The notes under the pieces were generated by a model, which did not search any database, was not told the origin of the DNA, and saw only the letters and a program-made list of their open reading frames with translations. This document shows, piece by piece, positions 53,785 through 62,564 of a stretch of 64,000 nt of DNA. Every line of letters starts with the position of its first letter. The stretch's first letter is position 1. Where the stretch lies: contig NZ_KK069992.1 in NCBI RefSeq assembly GCF_000576425.1, forward strand, positions 1-64,000, written 5' to 3'. The position numbers were made by a program, and so were the translations under genes. Origin of the DNA: Brachybacterium phenoliresistens (GTDB taxonomy: Bacteria > Actinomycetota > Actinomycetes > Actinomycetales > Dermabacteraceae).

Positions 53785-55034
53785 CGCCACAGGCCCTTGG
53801 TGTCGATGACGACCTTCTCCTGCAGCTTCTCGCGGTCGAAGGTCTTGAAGGGGTCGTGGTCCACCAGCAGCAGCACGATGTCGGCGCGCTGCACGGCGTC
53901 GTCGAGGTCGGCGAGCTCGACGTTGCCCTTGCCCTCGAACTCGCGGGGCAGCTCCTCGATGTTCGGCTCGACCACGAGGACGGTGCCGTCCGAGAGGCGG
54001 TCGCTGAGGGCCACGGCGATGTCCTTGGAGGGGGACTCGCGCAGGTCGTCGATGTTGGCCTTGAAGGCGATGCCCAGCGCCGCGACGGTCGGGTTCTTGA
54101 AGCGGTCCGCCTTCTCCATGACCTTGTCCAGCACGAGCTGCGGCTTGGAGTCGTTGACGTTGCGGGCGGTGGCGATGAGCTTGGAGTGCTCGCGCTCCGC
54201 GGAGACGATGAACCACGGATCCACCGCGATGCAGTGGCCGCCCACGCCGGGGCCCGGCTGGAGGATGTTCACGCGCGGGTGGTGGTTGGCCAGCTCGATG
54301 AGCTCCCACACGTCGATGCCCTGGCGGTCGGCGATGATCGACAGCTCGTTGGCGAAGGCGATGTTCACGTCGCGGAAGGCGTTCTCGGTGAGCTTGGCCA
54401 TCTCGGCGGTGCGCGCGTCGGTCAGCAGCAGCTCGCCGGTGCAGAAGCTCGCGTACAGGTCGCGGTTCAGCTCGCCGGCCTCGCGGGTCAGGCCGCCGAT
54501 GATGCGGTCGTTCTCGACCATCTCGATCATGATGCGGCCGGGCAGCACGCGCTCGGGAGCATGGGAGAAGTACAGGGAGTTGGGGAGGTTGGGCTCCTGG
54601 GTGAACTCCGGACGCAGCCCGAGGATCACGTCGGCCATGAACTCCGTGGCTCCGGGCGGGGAGGTCGACTCGAGCACGACCAGCTCGCCGCCGCTGAGCT
54701 TCGGGGCGATGCCGCGGGCGGCCGCCTCGATGTAGGAGAGGTCCGCGTCGTGGTCGCCCTTGAACGGGGTGGGGACCGAGACGATGTAGGCGTCGGCCTC
54801 CGGGGTCTCGGTCTGGGCGCTCAGCTTGCCCTGGGCGACGGTGCCCGCGACGACCGTCTCGAGCCCTTCCTCGACGAACGGCACCTTGCCGGCGTTGATC
54901 GCATCGACGTTGGCCTGCTTCACGTCGACGCCGATCACGGTCTTCCCGGCCTGGGCCAGCACGGCGGCGGTCGGCAGTCCGATGTAGCCGAGGCCGATCA
55001 CGCTGACGGTGTCGAGGGGGACGTTCGGGCTCAT
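53781..55034 (-). CDS. wecC: UDP-N-acetyl-D-mannosaminuronate dehydrogenase
   Basis: A 417-aa UDP-sugar dehydrogenase of the WecC type: V-I-G-L-G-Y-I-G-L-P-T-A-A, E-S-T-S-P-P-G-A-T, T-E-N-A-F-R-D-V-N-I-A-F-A-N-E-L, and G-V-G-G-H-C-I-A-V-D-P-W-F with the catalytic Cys. It oxidises UDP-ManNAc (from the WecB at 32625) to UDP-ManNAcA. ATG 55034 follows CAGGAG; the 36 extra in-frame residues upstream are not domain-like. Confidence 0.92.
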   Translation of the reverse strand: MSPNVPLDTVSVIGLGYIGLPTAAVLAQAGKTVIGVDVKQANVDAINAGKVPFVEEGLETVVAGTVAQGKLSAQTETPEADAYIVSVPTPFKGDHDADLSYIEAAARGIAPKLSGGELVVLESTSPPGATEFMADVILGLRPEFTQEPNLPNSLYFSHAPERVLPGRIMIEMVENDRIIGGLTREAGELNRDLYASFCTGELLLTDARTAEMAKLTENAFRDVNIAFANELSIIADRQGIDVWELIELANHHPRVNILQPGPGVGGHCIAVDPWFIVSAEREHSKLIATARNVNDSKPQLVLDKVMEKADRFKNPTVAALGIAFKANIDDLRESPSKDIAVALSDRLSDGTVLVVEPNIEELPREFEGKGNVELADLDDAVQRADIVLLLVDHDPFKTFDREKLQEKVVIDTKGLWR

Positions 55035-55307
55035 GGGTGCTCCTGGCGTGGGGGACGAGGGATGCGTCGGGACGCTCCCGTCACCGTAACGGGTGTCGCG
55101 CGCGAAGCGTAGGGCCTTCCGCGCGGGGACGGCGGGGATCACAGAAAACTCTCGGCGGGTCCGCTCGGGGCCCGGCCCACGTGCCCGGGCGTTGGCCGGC
55201 GGGCCATCCGCTGTTCACCCTCGTCGCTGGACGGGCGGCTCGGGCCACAGGGTGGTCCGGACTGCGGGCGGAGCGCGCCACGGGCGGCCCGATCCCGCGG
55301 GACCCGC

Positions 55308-57020
55308 TCAGCCGCCGGCCTCGGCGGCTCCTCCCTGGTCCGAGGCCCCGCCGCCGTCGGAGGGCGCGGCCTCGGCGACGGGTGCGAACCGCAGCAGCAG
55401 CGTGCTGCCCGGGGTGCTCGCCACGCTCAGCGGCGCCCCGCGCCCCAGCGGCGCCTGCGCGAGGGCGCCGGCCGGGGCGGCGGGCGCTCCGAGCCGGGAG
55501 GACGGGGCCTCCAGGGAGTCGCCCGCCAGGAGGGAGCCGTCCGCGAGGGTCCAGGCCGTCGGCGCGGCGGCGTCGAGGCCGCCGGGGGCGCTGAGCTGCA
55601 CCGGCACTGGCGCCGCGCCCTCCGGGTCGCGCAGGTCCACGATCATCACGCCCAGCGTCCCGTCGTCGCCGAGGACCGCGTGCACCATGATCCGGCCGTC
55701 GCCGCTGACCGCGGGGGCCAGCACCGTGCCCGCGGGCAGCTGGGCCAGCTGCAGCATCGCCAGGAAGCTGGTGCGGCCGCGCAGCAGCCCGCCGGGCCGG
55801 TCCAGGGAGCCCGTCGCGCAGACCGGGCTCATGGGGGCGCCGCCCTGGCAGGCCTGCAGGGTCGCGTGGAACGCCAGGCGCTCCACGCCCGACTCCGCCG
55901 CGGTGAGGGCGTAGTCCCCGGTCCACAGCGCCTGCGCGTGCGTGCGGGAGGTGGCGTTGGTGCCCGGGCAGGAGGTCGGCCCCGTCTCCTCCATCCACAG
56001 CGGCAGGTCGTGCTGCTCGGCGACCTGGGCCCCCATGCCGATGAGCTGCCGGGCGCGCTCGCGCAGCGCCGGGGAGGTGAGGTCCTCGACCGTCGGGTTC
56101 GCGATCGACGAGGCCGGGCCGGAGCAGTCCCACAGCGGATACCAGTGCATGGTCAGCGCCCGCTGGTGCGGGATCCCGGACTCGGCGAACGCCCGCCACC
56201 AGGGGGCGTCGTAGGCGCCCGGCCCGGCGATCGGCGTGCCGGGGGCGACGGCCTCGATCGCGGCCGAGTGCTCGGTGAGCGCGGCCCGGTAGGCGTCGGT
56301 GTCCCAGCTGTCGTCCCGCACGGCCAGCTGCGGCTGGTTGGCGTGGAAGAAGCCGTTGGGCTCGTTGCCGATCGACACCGCCAGCAGGCGCCGGCCGAAG
56401 GCCTCCCGGGCGTGGGCGGCCATGTCCGCGGCGCGCTGCGGGTCGTCATGGCCCAGGTCCAGGGTGATCGTCACCGAGGCGTCCGCGGCCTCCGCCGCCG
56501 CGGCGACCCGCTGCAGATCGGCCGGCGTGACGGTGGCCTCCGCCCAGTCCGGGGCGCTCTCCCCGCTCGAGGTCCACCACATACGCCGGTCCACGCTGTT
56601 GCCGCCGAAGCGCAGCACGGGGGAGTCCAGCGCCTCCAGCATCTCGTCGAGGTTGGAGGACTCCGAGCCCCACAGCGGGGAGGCCAGGTCCGTCGCCTCG
56701 AAGCTCAGGCCGATGCTCCCGTCCCAGCGCTGCGCCCCCTCGGGGACGGCGAAGGACGCGGTCACCGGCTCCGCGGTGGAGGCGGCGATGTCGGGCAGGG
56801 CCAGCGGCCCGGGGTCCGGGTCGTAGCCCGGGGCGTCGAGCTCGTCCTGCGGCCGCGGAGACGGCGCCGCCGAGGGGGACGCCGGCCCTGCGGGACCCGG
56901 GAGGAGGCCTTCGCGGGCATCGGGCAGGCCCACGACCACCGCTGTGACCAGCAGGACGGCCACGACGAGCGCGGCCGGGACGACGAGTCGGGTGCGCGAG
57001 CGCCGGCGGACATCGGCCAT
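55308..57020 (-). CDS. GH79-like membrane-anchored glycosidase
   Basis: A 570-aa protein. Residues 10-32 are an N-terminal membrane anchor, then a Pro/Ser-rich linker, then a (beta/alpha)8 domain (about 85-455) with L-R-F-G-G-N-S-V-D, S-I-G-N-E-P-N-G (acid/base Glu, about 215) and M-E-E-T-G-P (nucleophile Glu, about 343), followed by a beta-sandwich (about 460-545) like the GH79 C-terminal domain. GH79 includes beta-glucuronidases and heparanase; GH39/GH30 are the alternatives. ATG 57020 lies 2 bases after the upstream GT stop, so it is co-transcribed. Probably acts outside the cell on uronic-acid polymer. Confidence 0.68.
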   Translation of the reverse strand: MADVRRRSRTRLVVPAALVVAVLLVTAVVVGLPDAREGLLPGPAGPASPSAAPSPRPQDELDAPGYDPDPGPLALPDIAASTAEPVTASFAVPEGAQRWDGSIGLSFEATDLASPLWGSESSNLDEMLEALDSPVLRFGGNSVDRRMWWTSSGESAPDWAEATVTPADLQRVAAAAEAADASVTITLDLGHDDPQRAADMAAHAREAFGRRLLAVSIGNEPNGFFHANQPQLAVRDDSWDTDAYRAALTEHSAAIEAVAPGTPIAGPGAYDAPWWRAFAESGIPHQRALTMHWYPLWDCSGPASSIANPTVEDLTSPALRERARQLIGMGAQVAEQHDLPLWMEETGPTSCPGTNATSRTHAQALWTGDYALTAAESGVERLAFHATLQACQGGAPMSPVCATGSLDRPGGLLRGRTSFLAMLQLAQLPAGTVLAPAVSGDGRIMVHAVLGDDGTLGVMIVDLRDPEGAAPVPVQLSAPGGLDAAAPTAWTLADGSLLAGDSLEAPSSRLGAPAAPAGALAQAPLGRGAPLSVASTPGSTLLLRFAPVAEAAPSDGGGASDQGGAAEAGG

Positions 57021-57022
57021 CG

Positions 57023-58966
57023 TCAGATCATCACGTGCGCGTCGTTCGTCCCGAACCAGGCGACATCGGCCGTGGCCAGCAGCTCGCGGTCGCCCGCGGT
57101 CCAGGAGTGCTGGGCGACCTGGCCGCGCTGCTGGACGAAGTTGAAGCGGTCCGCGGAGTAGATCGTCCCGCCGCCGTCGATCACGGCCTGCAGGAACGCC
57201 GTGTCCTCCCCGCGGGAGACGTCCTCGAAGGGATGCGCGGCGAAGACCTCCCGCCCGGCGGTGAGGGTCGGGCCCATCACCCGGTCGGTGTACCGGTGCT
57301 CCATCCACGGGAAGCGCAGCAGCGTGGCATCGGGCCCGGCGAGGTGCATGTAGTGCGCGTGCTTGCCCACCACGTCCGCGCCGGAGAACTCCCGGGCCTG
57401 CAGCAGGTCGTGCAGGTACCAGGGGCCGTAGAGGTCGTCGTCGTCCATCTTCGCCAGCACGGCCCCCTCCGCGCGGGCGACGGCGGCGTTCAGGCAGGCG
57501 CCCAGGGTCCAGGCCGGGTCGCCGGCGAGGACCTGCAGGTCGCGGATCCCCGCCGCCTCGGCGGCGGCCGCGTCCACGCCGCCGGCGGCGTCGAAGCCGT
57601 GCGTGACCAGGATCAGCTGCACCTCGACGTCGCGCTGGCGGCCTACCTGGCCCAGCAGGTGCGTGATCTGCTCGGGGCGGTTGGTCGCCGCGAGCACGCT
57701 GACCGTGGGCAGCGAGGCCGCACCGGGCAGCCCGCGCGGATCGCGCCGCCCGGTGACCTGCACGGCGTCCAGCACCGTGCGGGCGCGGTGGGTGTAGGTG
57801 TGCTCGCGCCAGATCCTCCGCTGCGCGCGGTGCACGGCGCGGTCCCGCAGCTCGCGCGAGCGCACCAGGGCCCGCACCACGTGGCCGGCCTCCTCGCGCG
57901 TGGCGACCACGGGGACCTCGTCGTCCTCGAAGAACTCGCCGATCGCGGGGGAAGGGGTGGAGACCACCGGGGTGCCCGAGGCGGTGATCTCGAAGATCCG
58001 CCGGGCGCACATCGACGGGCTCGTGACCACCGAGTTGACGTTGAGGAACACCTTGTACGCCTTGTACGCGGTGAGCATCTGCGGGTAGGCGAGGGAGCCG
58101 ACCACCCGATCGGCGAGCTCGCCGGGGAACTGGTAGTTCTGGTCGTCGCCCAGGAAGCGGGAGAAGATCTCCAGCCCCGTGCCCATCCGCGGGGAGACGT
58201 CCAGCGCCCCGCCCAGCAGCAGGTCCATCTGCTCGCGGCGCTCGGGGAACTTGTGGGCGAAGTACATCCCCGCGAAGGCGACGTCGCGGGCCTGGTGCCC
58301 GTTCTGCGGGCGCACCGGGTTGTGCACCGCGGACTGCGCCGCGAACGGCAGCACGTCCACCCGCTCGTGGCCCAGCTCCTCGCGGTACCGCGGCAGCAGC
58401 GTCACATCGGTCGTGAAGACCTGGTCGAACAGGCGTGCCGTCTCCCGGAAGTCCTCGAAGTGCGGGGGATCCTCCTTGTTCCAGAACACGGTCGGGATGC
58501 CCTGCTCGCGGCAGTGCGCCACCAGCTCCCGCAGCGGCGCCGAGGGGGCCTTCGAGCCGGTGAGCTGGTACTGCCAGGCATCGGCGTTGCCGTGCCAGGC
58601 CGACTCCACCAGCAGCAGGTCCACCGGAGCCTGCGCGAGCTGCTCGCGCCAGCCCTGCGGGGTCACGGCCACGGTCTCGAACTCGTAGCTCCAGGCCAGC
58701 ATCGAGAAGTCGTCGAGGATCACGGCGGCGCGCAGGCCCTCGAAGCGCGGGGGGCGCTGCGGCATCACGGCCGCCTCGAAGGACAGCGGCCCGCCGTCCT
58801 GCTGCGTGCCCGAGCCGTCGGCGGTGGTGGCGCGGATCCGCCGGCGCTGCTGCCACGTCCGCAGCTGGGGGACGCCGCCCTTGCGCAGGTGCCACAGGGC
58901 GGTGCGGGCGGTGCGGAGAGGCGACTCCGGCGTCCGGCCGGAGGAGCCGGGGGGCTGCGCTGACAT
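57023..58966 (-). CDS. Two-domain glycosyltransferase (CgeB-like GT + GT2)
   Basis: A 647-aa protein from ATG 58966 (GAGG upstream). The first two thirds (about 75-420) match CgeB/DUF3880-type glycosyltransferases, ending in R-I-F-E-I-T-A-S-G-T-P-V-V-S-T. The last third (about 445-647) is a GT2 (GT-A) domain with S-V-L-A-A-T-N-R-P, K-M-D-D-D-D-L-Y-G (DXD-like) and a G-E-D-T-A-F-L segment. Two catalytic domains suggest alternating addition of two sugars to a repeating unit. Followed 2 bases later by the GH79-like gene. Confidence 0.8.
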   Translation of the reverse strand: MSAQPPGSSGRTPESPLRTARTALWHLRKGGVPQLRTWQQRRRIRATTADGSGTQQDGGPLSFEAAVMPQRPPRFEGLRAAVILDDFSMLAWSYEFETVAVTPQGWREQLAQAPVDLLLVESAWHGNADAWQYQLTGSKAPSAPLRELVAHCREQGIPTVFWNKEDPPHFEDFRETARLFDQVFTTDVTLLPRYREELGHERVDVLPFAAQSAVHNPVRPQNGHQARDVAFAGMYFAHKFPERREQMDLLLGGALDVSPRMGTGLEIFSRFLGDDQNYQFPGELADRVVGSLAYPQMLTAYKAYKVFLNVNSVVTSPSMCARRIFEITASGTPVVSTPSPAIGEFFEDDEVPVVATREEAGHVVRALVRSRELRDRAVHRAQRRIWREHTYTHRARTVLDAVQVTGRRDPRGLPGAASLPTVSVLAATNRPEQITHLLGQVGRQRDVEVQLILVTHGFDAAGGVDAAAAEAAGIRDLQVLAGDPAWTLGACLNAAVARAEGAVLAKMDDDDLYGPWYLHDLLQAREFSGADVVGKHAHYMHLAGPDATLLRFPWMEHRYTDRVMGPTLTAGREVFAAHPFEDVSRGEDTAFLQAVIDGGGTIYSADRFNFVQQRGQVAQHSWTAGDRELLATADVAWFGTNDAHVMI

Positions 58967-59094
58967 GCGAGAGGACCTCGAGGCGATGGGCGGGGCAGGG
59001 ACGGGCACAGCCTACGTCGTCCTTCGCCGGGGCCAGGGCAGATCCTCGGGCCGACGCCTGGACGCGGAGCCTCCCGTGTGATGTGCTCGCGGTC

Positions 59095-60087
59095 ATGGAT
59101 CCGAGACCCGACCTGGACGCCTCCCCGTCGCCCGAGGCCCCGCCGCGCGCGAGCCGCCCGGTCGAGGCGCGCCCGTTGCCGCGCACCGACCTCCTCTGCA
59201 GCCCCCTGACCCTGGGCACCTCCGGCCTCGGCGCCGGCACCGTGCCCGGGAGCCCGGAAGAGGCCCGGGCCGTGGAGCTGGCCGCCGCGATGCTGCACGG
59301 CCCCTACGCGCTGATCGACACGTCCAACGCCTACGCGGGCGGCCGCAGCGAGGCCGTCCTCGGCCTCGCCCTGCGGGAGGCGGGCATCGGCGACGGCCGC
59401 GCGATCGTGACCAAGGTCGACGCCGATCCCGAGACCGGCGCCTTCGACCGCGATCGCGTGCTGCGGTCCTTCGAGGAGAGCCGGGCACGGCTCGGGGTCG
59501 ACACGATCGGCCTGCTGCACCTCCACGACCCGTACGGGATCAGCGTCGAGCAGGGCATGGCCGAGGACGGCCCGGTCGCGGGCCTGCAGGAGCTCAAGGA
59601 GCAGGGCGCGGTCGGGGCCATCGGCATCGCGGCCGGGAAGCTCGACCTGATGCACCGCTACGTCGGCACGGGCGCCTTCGACGTGGTGCTGAACCACAAC
59701 CGGTACACGCTCGCCGATCGCAGCGCGACGGCCCTGTTCCAGGAGGCGGGCGAGCGCGGCATGGGCGTGCTGAACGCCGCCCCGTTCGGCGGGGCGCTGC
59801 TGGCCAAGGGGTCCGCCAGCGGAGCCACCTACGCCTACCGGCAGCCCCCGGCGGAGCTGGTGGACTGGGTGCGGCGCGTCGAGGAGCTCTGCGCCCGCCA
59901 CGGGATCACCCTGCCGGCGGCGGCGCTGCAGTTCTCCCTGCGCTCGCCGCTGGTGCACTCCACGGTGGTCGGGATCTCCTCCGCAGAGCGCATCGCCCAG
60001 CTGGAGCAGATGCGGGGCACGGCGGTGCCGGGCGCGTTCTGGGAGGAGCTGGACGGGCTGGGCCTGCCCGCCACCGGCACCCGGTAG
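59095..60087 (+). CDS. Aldo/keto reductase family protein
   Basis: About 330 aa from ATG 59095; GTG 59083 would add 4 residues. Start-site support is weak. An AKR TIM barrel: L-I-D-T-S-N-A-Y (catalytic Asp and Tyr region), I-V-T-K-V-D (Lys), L-L-H-L-H-D-P (His) and a C-terminal G-I-S-S-A-E-R-I. This resembles D-threo-aldose 1-dehydrogenase (L-fucose dehydrogenase)-like enzymes. It is divergent to the glycosyltransferase gene and may be unrelated to the polysaccharide locus. Confidence 0.85.
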   Translation: MDPRPDLDASPSPEAPPRASRPVEARPLPRTDLLCSPLTLGTSGLGAGTVPGSPEEARAVELAAAMLHGPYALIDTSNAYAGGRSEAVLGLALREAGIGDGRAIVTKVDADPETGAFDRDRVLRSFEESRARLGVDTIGLLHLHDPYGISVEQGMAEDGPVAGLQELKEQGAVGAIGIAAGKLDLMHRYVGTGAFDVVLNHNRYTLADRSATALFQEAGERGMGVLNAAPFGGALLAKGSASGATYAYRQPPAELVDWVRRVEELCARHGITLPAAALQFSLRSPLVHSTVVGISSAERIAQLEQMRGTAVPGAFWEELDGLGLPATGTR

Positions 60088-60211
60088 CGCGCCGTCGCCG
60101 CGGAGCGCCGGGGAGCCGCCGCGAACGTGCGATCCGCCATGCGGAGCCCTCGCGCGCGGGCGCGTGCGGGTACTCTGAGGCCCGCTTCCGCCCGCCCCCT
60201 GGAGGAGATCC

Positions 60212-61021
60212 GTGACCGCTCAGCCGACCGCCAGCGCCCGCCCTGCGCGCGTCGCCGTGTACGGCAGCTGCGTCGCCCGGGACACCGTCGAGGCCGCGGG
60301 CGAGGGGCAGATGAGCATCCAGGTCTACGTGGCGCGCCAGTCCCTGCTCTCCGCGGGCAGCGACGCGAGCAGCCATTTCCCGGCCGATGCGCCCATCGAC
60401 TCCGCCTTCCAGCGCCGCATGATGGTCTCCGACTTCGCCGGCGACCTGCGCACCCACCTCGAGGCCGTCGCCGAGGACGTCGACGTGCTGCTGTGGGACC
60501 TCGTCGACGAGCGCCACGGCGTGCACGAGTACCCCGACGGGACCGTCGTCACCCGCAGCATCGATCTGGTGTCGGTCCCGGAGGCGCTCGCCGCCGTCGA
60601 GGACGCCCGCCACATCCCCTTCGGCAGCGACGAGCACTTCGCCCGCTGGACGGAGCGGGCCGATGCCTTCATCGCCGCCCTCGAGGAGCACGGGCTGCTC
60701 GCGCGGACCGTCGTGCTGCAGGTCCCGTGGGCGCTGATCACCGTCGCCGGCGAGCCGACCCCCTGGTCGATGGGCGTGCCCGCGCGCGAGGCGAACGAGT
60801 CCTACCGGCGCTACTACCAGCACCTGCGCGATCACGGCCTGCGGATCCTGGAGCTGCAGCCCCTCGCCGTGCTCGCGGATCCCGAGCACCGCTGGGGGTT
60901 GGCGGCCTTCCACTACACGCCCGAGGTGTACCAGGAGATCATCCGGCGCCTCGCGCTCGAGTTCGCAGTGCCGATCCCCGGGATCGACCCGGACACGGAC
61001 CCGGAGACCGACGCCGCCTGA
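60212..61021 (+). CDS. DUF6270 domain protein
   Basis: A 269-aa protein, GTG 60212 after TGGAGGAG. It has the DUF6270 signature Y-G-S-C-V-A-R-D at the N terminus and a late F-H-Y-T-P-E-V-Y, similar in outline to the SGNH-type Gly-Ser and His positions. In other actinobacteria this domain is frequent in surface-polysaccharide loci; its reaction is unknown. TACTCT at 60171-60176 might be a -10 box. Confidence 0.75.
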   Translation: MTAQPTASARPARVAVYGSCVARDTVEAAGEGQMSIQVYVARQSLLSAGSDASSHFPADAPIDSAFQRRMMVSDFAGDLRTHLEAVAEDVDVLLWDLVDERHGVHEYPDGTVVTRSIDLVSVPEALAAVEDARHIPFGSDEHFARWTERADAFIAALEEHGLLARTVVLQVPWALITVAGEPTPWSMGVPAREANESYRRYYQHLRDHGLRILELQPLAVLADPEHRWGLAAFHYTPEVYQEIIRRLALEFAVPIPGIDPDTDPETDAA

Positions 61022-61089
61022 GCGACGCCGTATGAGCGGCGCCGCCGCACGGCGATCGAGCATGCCGTTCGAGGACTCCGCTCGGAGGC

Positions 61090-62244
61090 TCAGTCTCGCA
61101 GCGCGCGCCGGCCCGACCACAGCGCGAGGCCGCCGCCGATGACGGCCAGGGCGATGCCCACCAGCCCCAGGCGCAGGTCCACGCCCGTGTTCGCGAGCTC
61201 GCCGGGCTCCTGGGAGCCGGCCGACGCCCCGGTCTCATCGGGCGCGGGAGAGGTGGTCGCGCCCGAGCCCTGCTCGGCGCCGAGCAGCTCGGCGATGGCC
61301 GAGGCCATGCCCACGCCCGAGGCGGGACCGGCCGTCGCGGAGCCGGCGGGGGAGCTCGGCTCCTCGGACGGGGTCTGCGGGGCCTCGGTGTCCTGGTCGT
61401 CCTCCGGATCGGTGGTCGCCTCGTGATCGACCGGCACGGTCGTGGTCTCGGGGGCGGTCGGCTCCGGCGAGGGGGTCGTGGTCGGCTCCTCGGTGGGCGT
61501 CTCGGTCTCGCCCTCGGTGGGCTCGGTCGAGGGATCCGGGGCCGGCGCGGACGTCGAGCCGTCCGTGGGCTCCCCGGAGGTCTCCGGGTCCGTCGGCGCG
61601 GTCGAGGGGTCCTCGCTCGGCGCGGTCGACGGGTCCTCGGTGGGCTCCTCGGTCGTGGGCTCGCCCGAGGTGGGCTCCTCGGTGGGCTCCTCGGTCGTGG
61701 GCTCGCCCGAGGTGGGCTCCTCGGTGGGCTCCTGCGTGGTGGGCTCGCCGGAGGTCGGCTCCTCGGTGGGCTCTGCCGTCGGCTCGTCCGTCGGCTCCTC
61801 GGTGGGGTCCTCCGTCGGGTCCGTCGGCTCGGACGGCTCCGACCCGGCGACGGTGACGGTGGCGTAGGCCTGGTCGGCCCCGGCGGTGAGGATCAGGCGG
61901 TACTCGCCGGGCTCGTCGAGGGTGACGGGCGTGCTCACCTGACCGCGGGAGTTCGAGGTGGTGGAGAACGAGGAGACCGAGGGCCCTTCGACGTCGACGC
62001 GCACCGCCGTGCTCGCGGGGAAGCCGCAGCCGGTCAGCTCGGTGCTCTCCCCGGGCGCGATGGTCGAGGGGGAGACGGAGGCGCTGGGGTTCGAGCACAC
62101 ATCGGGCAGGTCCGCGGGCGCCACGGCACCTGCCGTGGGCGCATGCTCGACGATCGCCACGGTGGCGGGGACCCCCGCGCAGGCGGCCACCAGCACGAGG
62201 CCGGCGCCGAGGCGGGCGAAGGGCGGGCGCGGTCGCGTGAGCAC
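61090..62244 (-). CDS. LAxTG-anchored cell-wall protein with Thr/Pro/Glu repeats
   Basis: A 384-aa protein from GTG 62244 (GAGGAG upstream). Signal peptide of about 30 residues, an Ig-like beta domain with two Cys (about 45-130), then a 170-residue stalk of E-P-T-E-E-P-T-S-G-E-P-T-T-type repeats, and a C-terminal sorting signal L-A-N-T-G followed by a membrane helix and a positive tail. LAxTG is the class E sortase motif of high-GC Gram-positives. No sortase gene lies in the window. The stalk lifts the N-terminal domain off the wall. Confidence 0.88.
   Translation of the reverse strand: MLTRPRPPFARLGAGLVLVAACAGVPATVAIVEHAPTAGAVAPADLPDVCSNPSASVSPSTIAPGESTELTGCGFPASTAVRVDVEGPSVSSFSTTSNSRGQVSTPVTLDEPGEYRLILTAGADQAYATVTVAGSEPSEPTDPTEDPTEEPTDEPTAEPTEEPTSGEPTTQEPTEEPTSGEPTTEEPTEEPTSGEPTTEEPTEDPSTAPSEDPSTAPTDPETSGEPTDGSTSAPAPDPSTEPTEGETETPTEEPTTTPSPEPTAPETTTVPVDHEATTDPEDDQDTEAPQTPSEEPSSPAGSATAGPASGVGMASAIAELLGAEQGSGATTSPAPDETGASAGSQEPGELANTGVDLRLGLVGIALAVIGGGLALWSGRRALRD
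61641..61766. repeat. 42-bp tandem repeat (three copies) in the wall-protein stalk
   Basis: The units 61641-61682 and 61683-61724 are identical; 61725-61766 has a few changes. Each encodes 14 residues of the Thr/Pro/Glu stalk. Recent duplication or copy-number variation is likely. Confidence 0.9.
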
Positions 62245-62564
62245 GATCCGTACTCCTCGGGGTCGTGGGGGAGAGGACCCTCGGCCACCGTCCGCCGCGT
62301 GGTCCTCGCGGAGGGACGATCGGCCCGGAGCGCGCACGCGGCTCGTGCCGCGCGGACGGCACCGTGCCACCCAGGAAATCCTCCGTACACTCTAGAGGTC
62401 GGCGTCCCGACGCTGAACCTGGTCGTCACCAGGGCCACACCAAGTCTTCGTCAACTCCTGCCGCCTGCGGCAGGGCCGGCGGAGCCGGTGCGGCAGCCTC
62501 GCCGGGCCCGCCCGGCATCGCCGCGGCCGCGGCCCGCACGTCCGTCCCTGACCAGGAGGCTCAG
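62245..62564. other. Divergent leader of wall-protein and moxR genes
   Basis: A gene-free stretch between two divergent starts. TACACT at 62386-62391 could be a -10 box for the moxR-like gene (no matching -35 seen). A perfect hairpin CCTGCCGC/GCGGCAGG with a 2-base loop lies at 62457-62474, about 90 bases before the moxR start. Confidence 0.35.

Noticed and set aside
61641-61766. Regular repeats that could be taken for a CRISPR array
   Set aside because: The repeats are contiguous, without spacers, and in frame with a Thr/Pro/Glu-rich wall protein.
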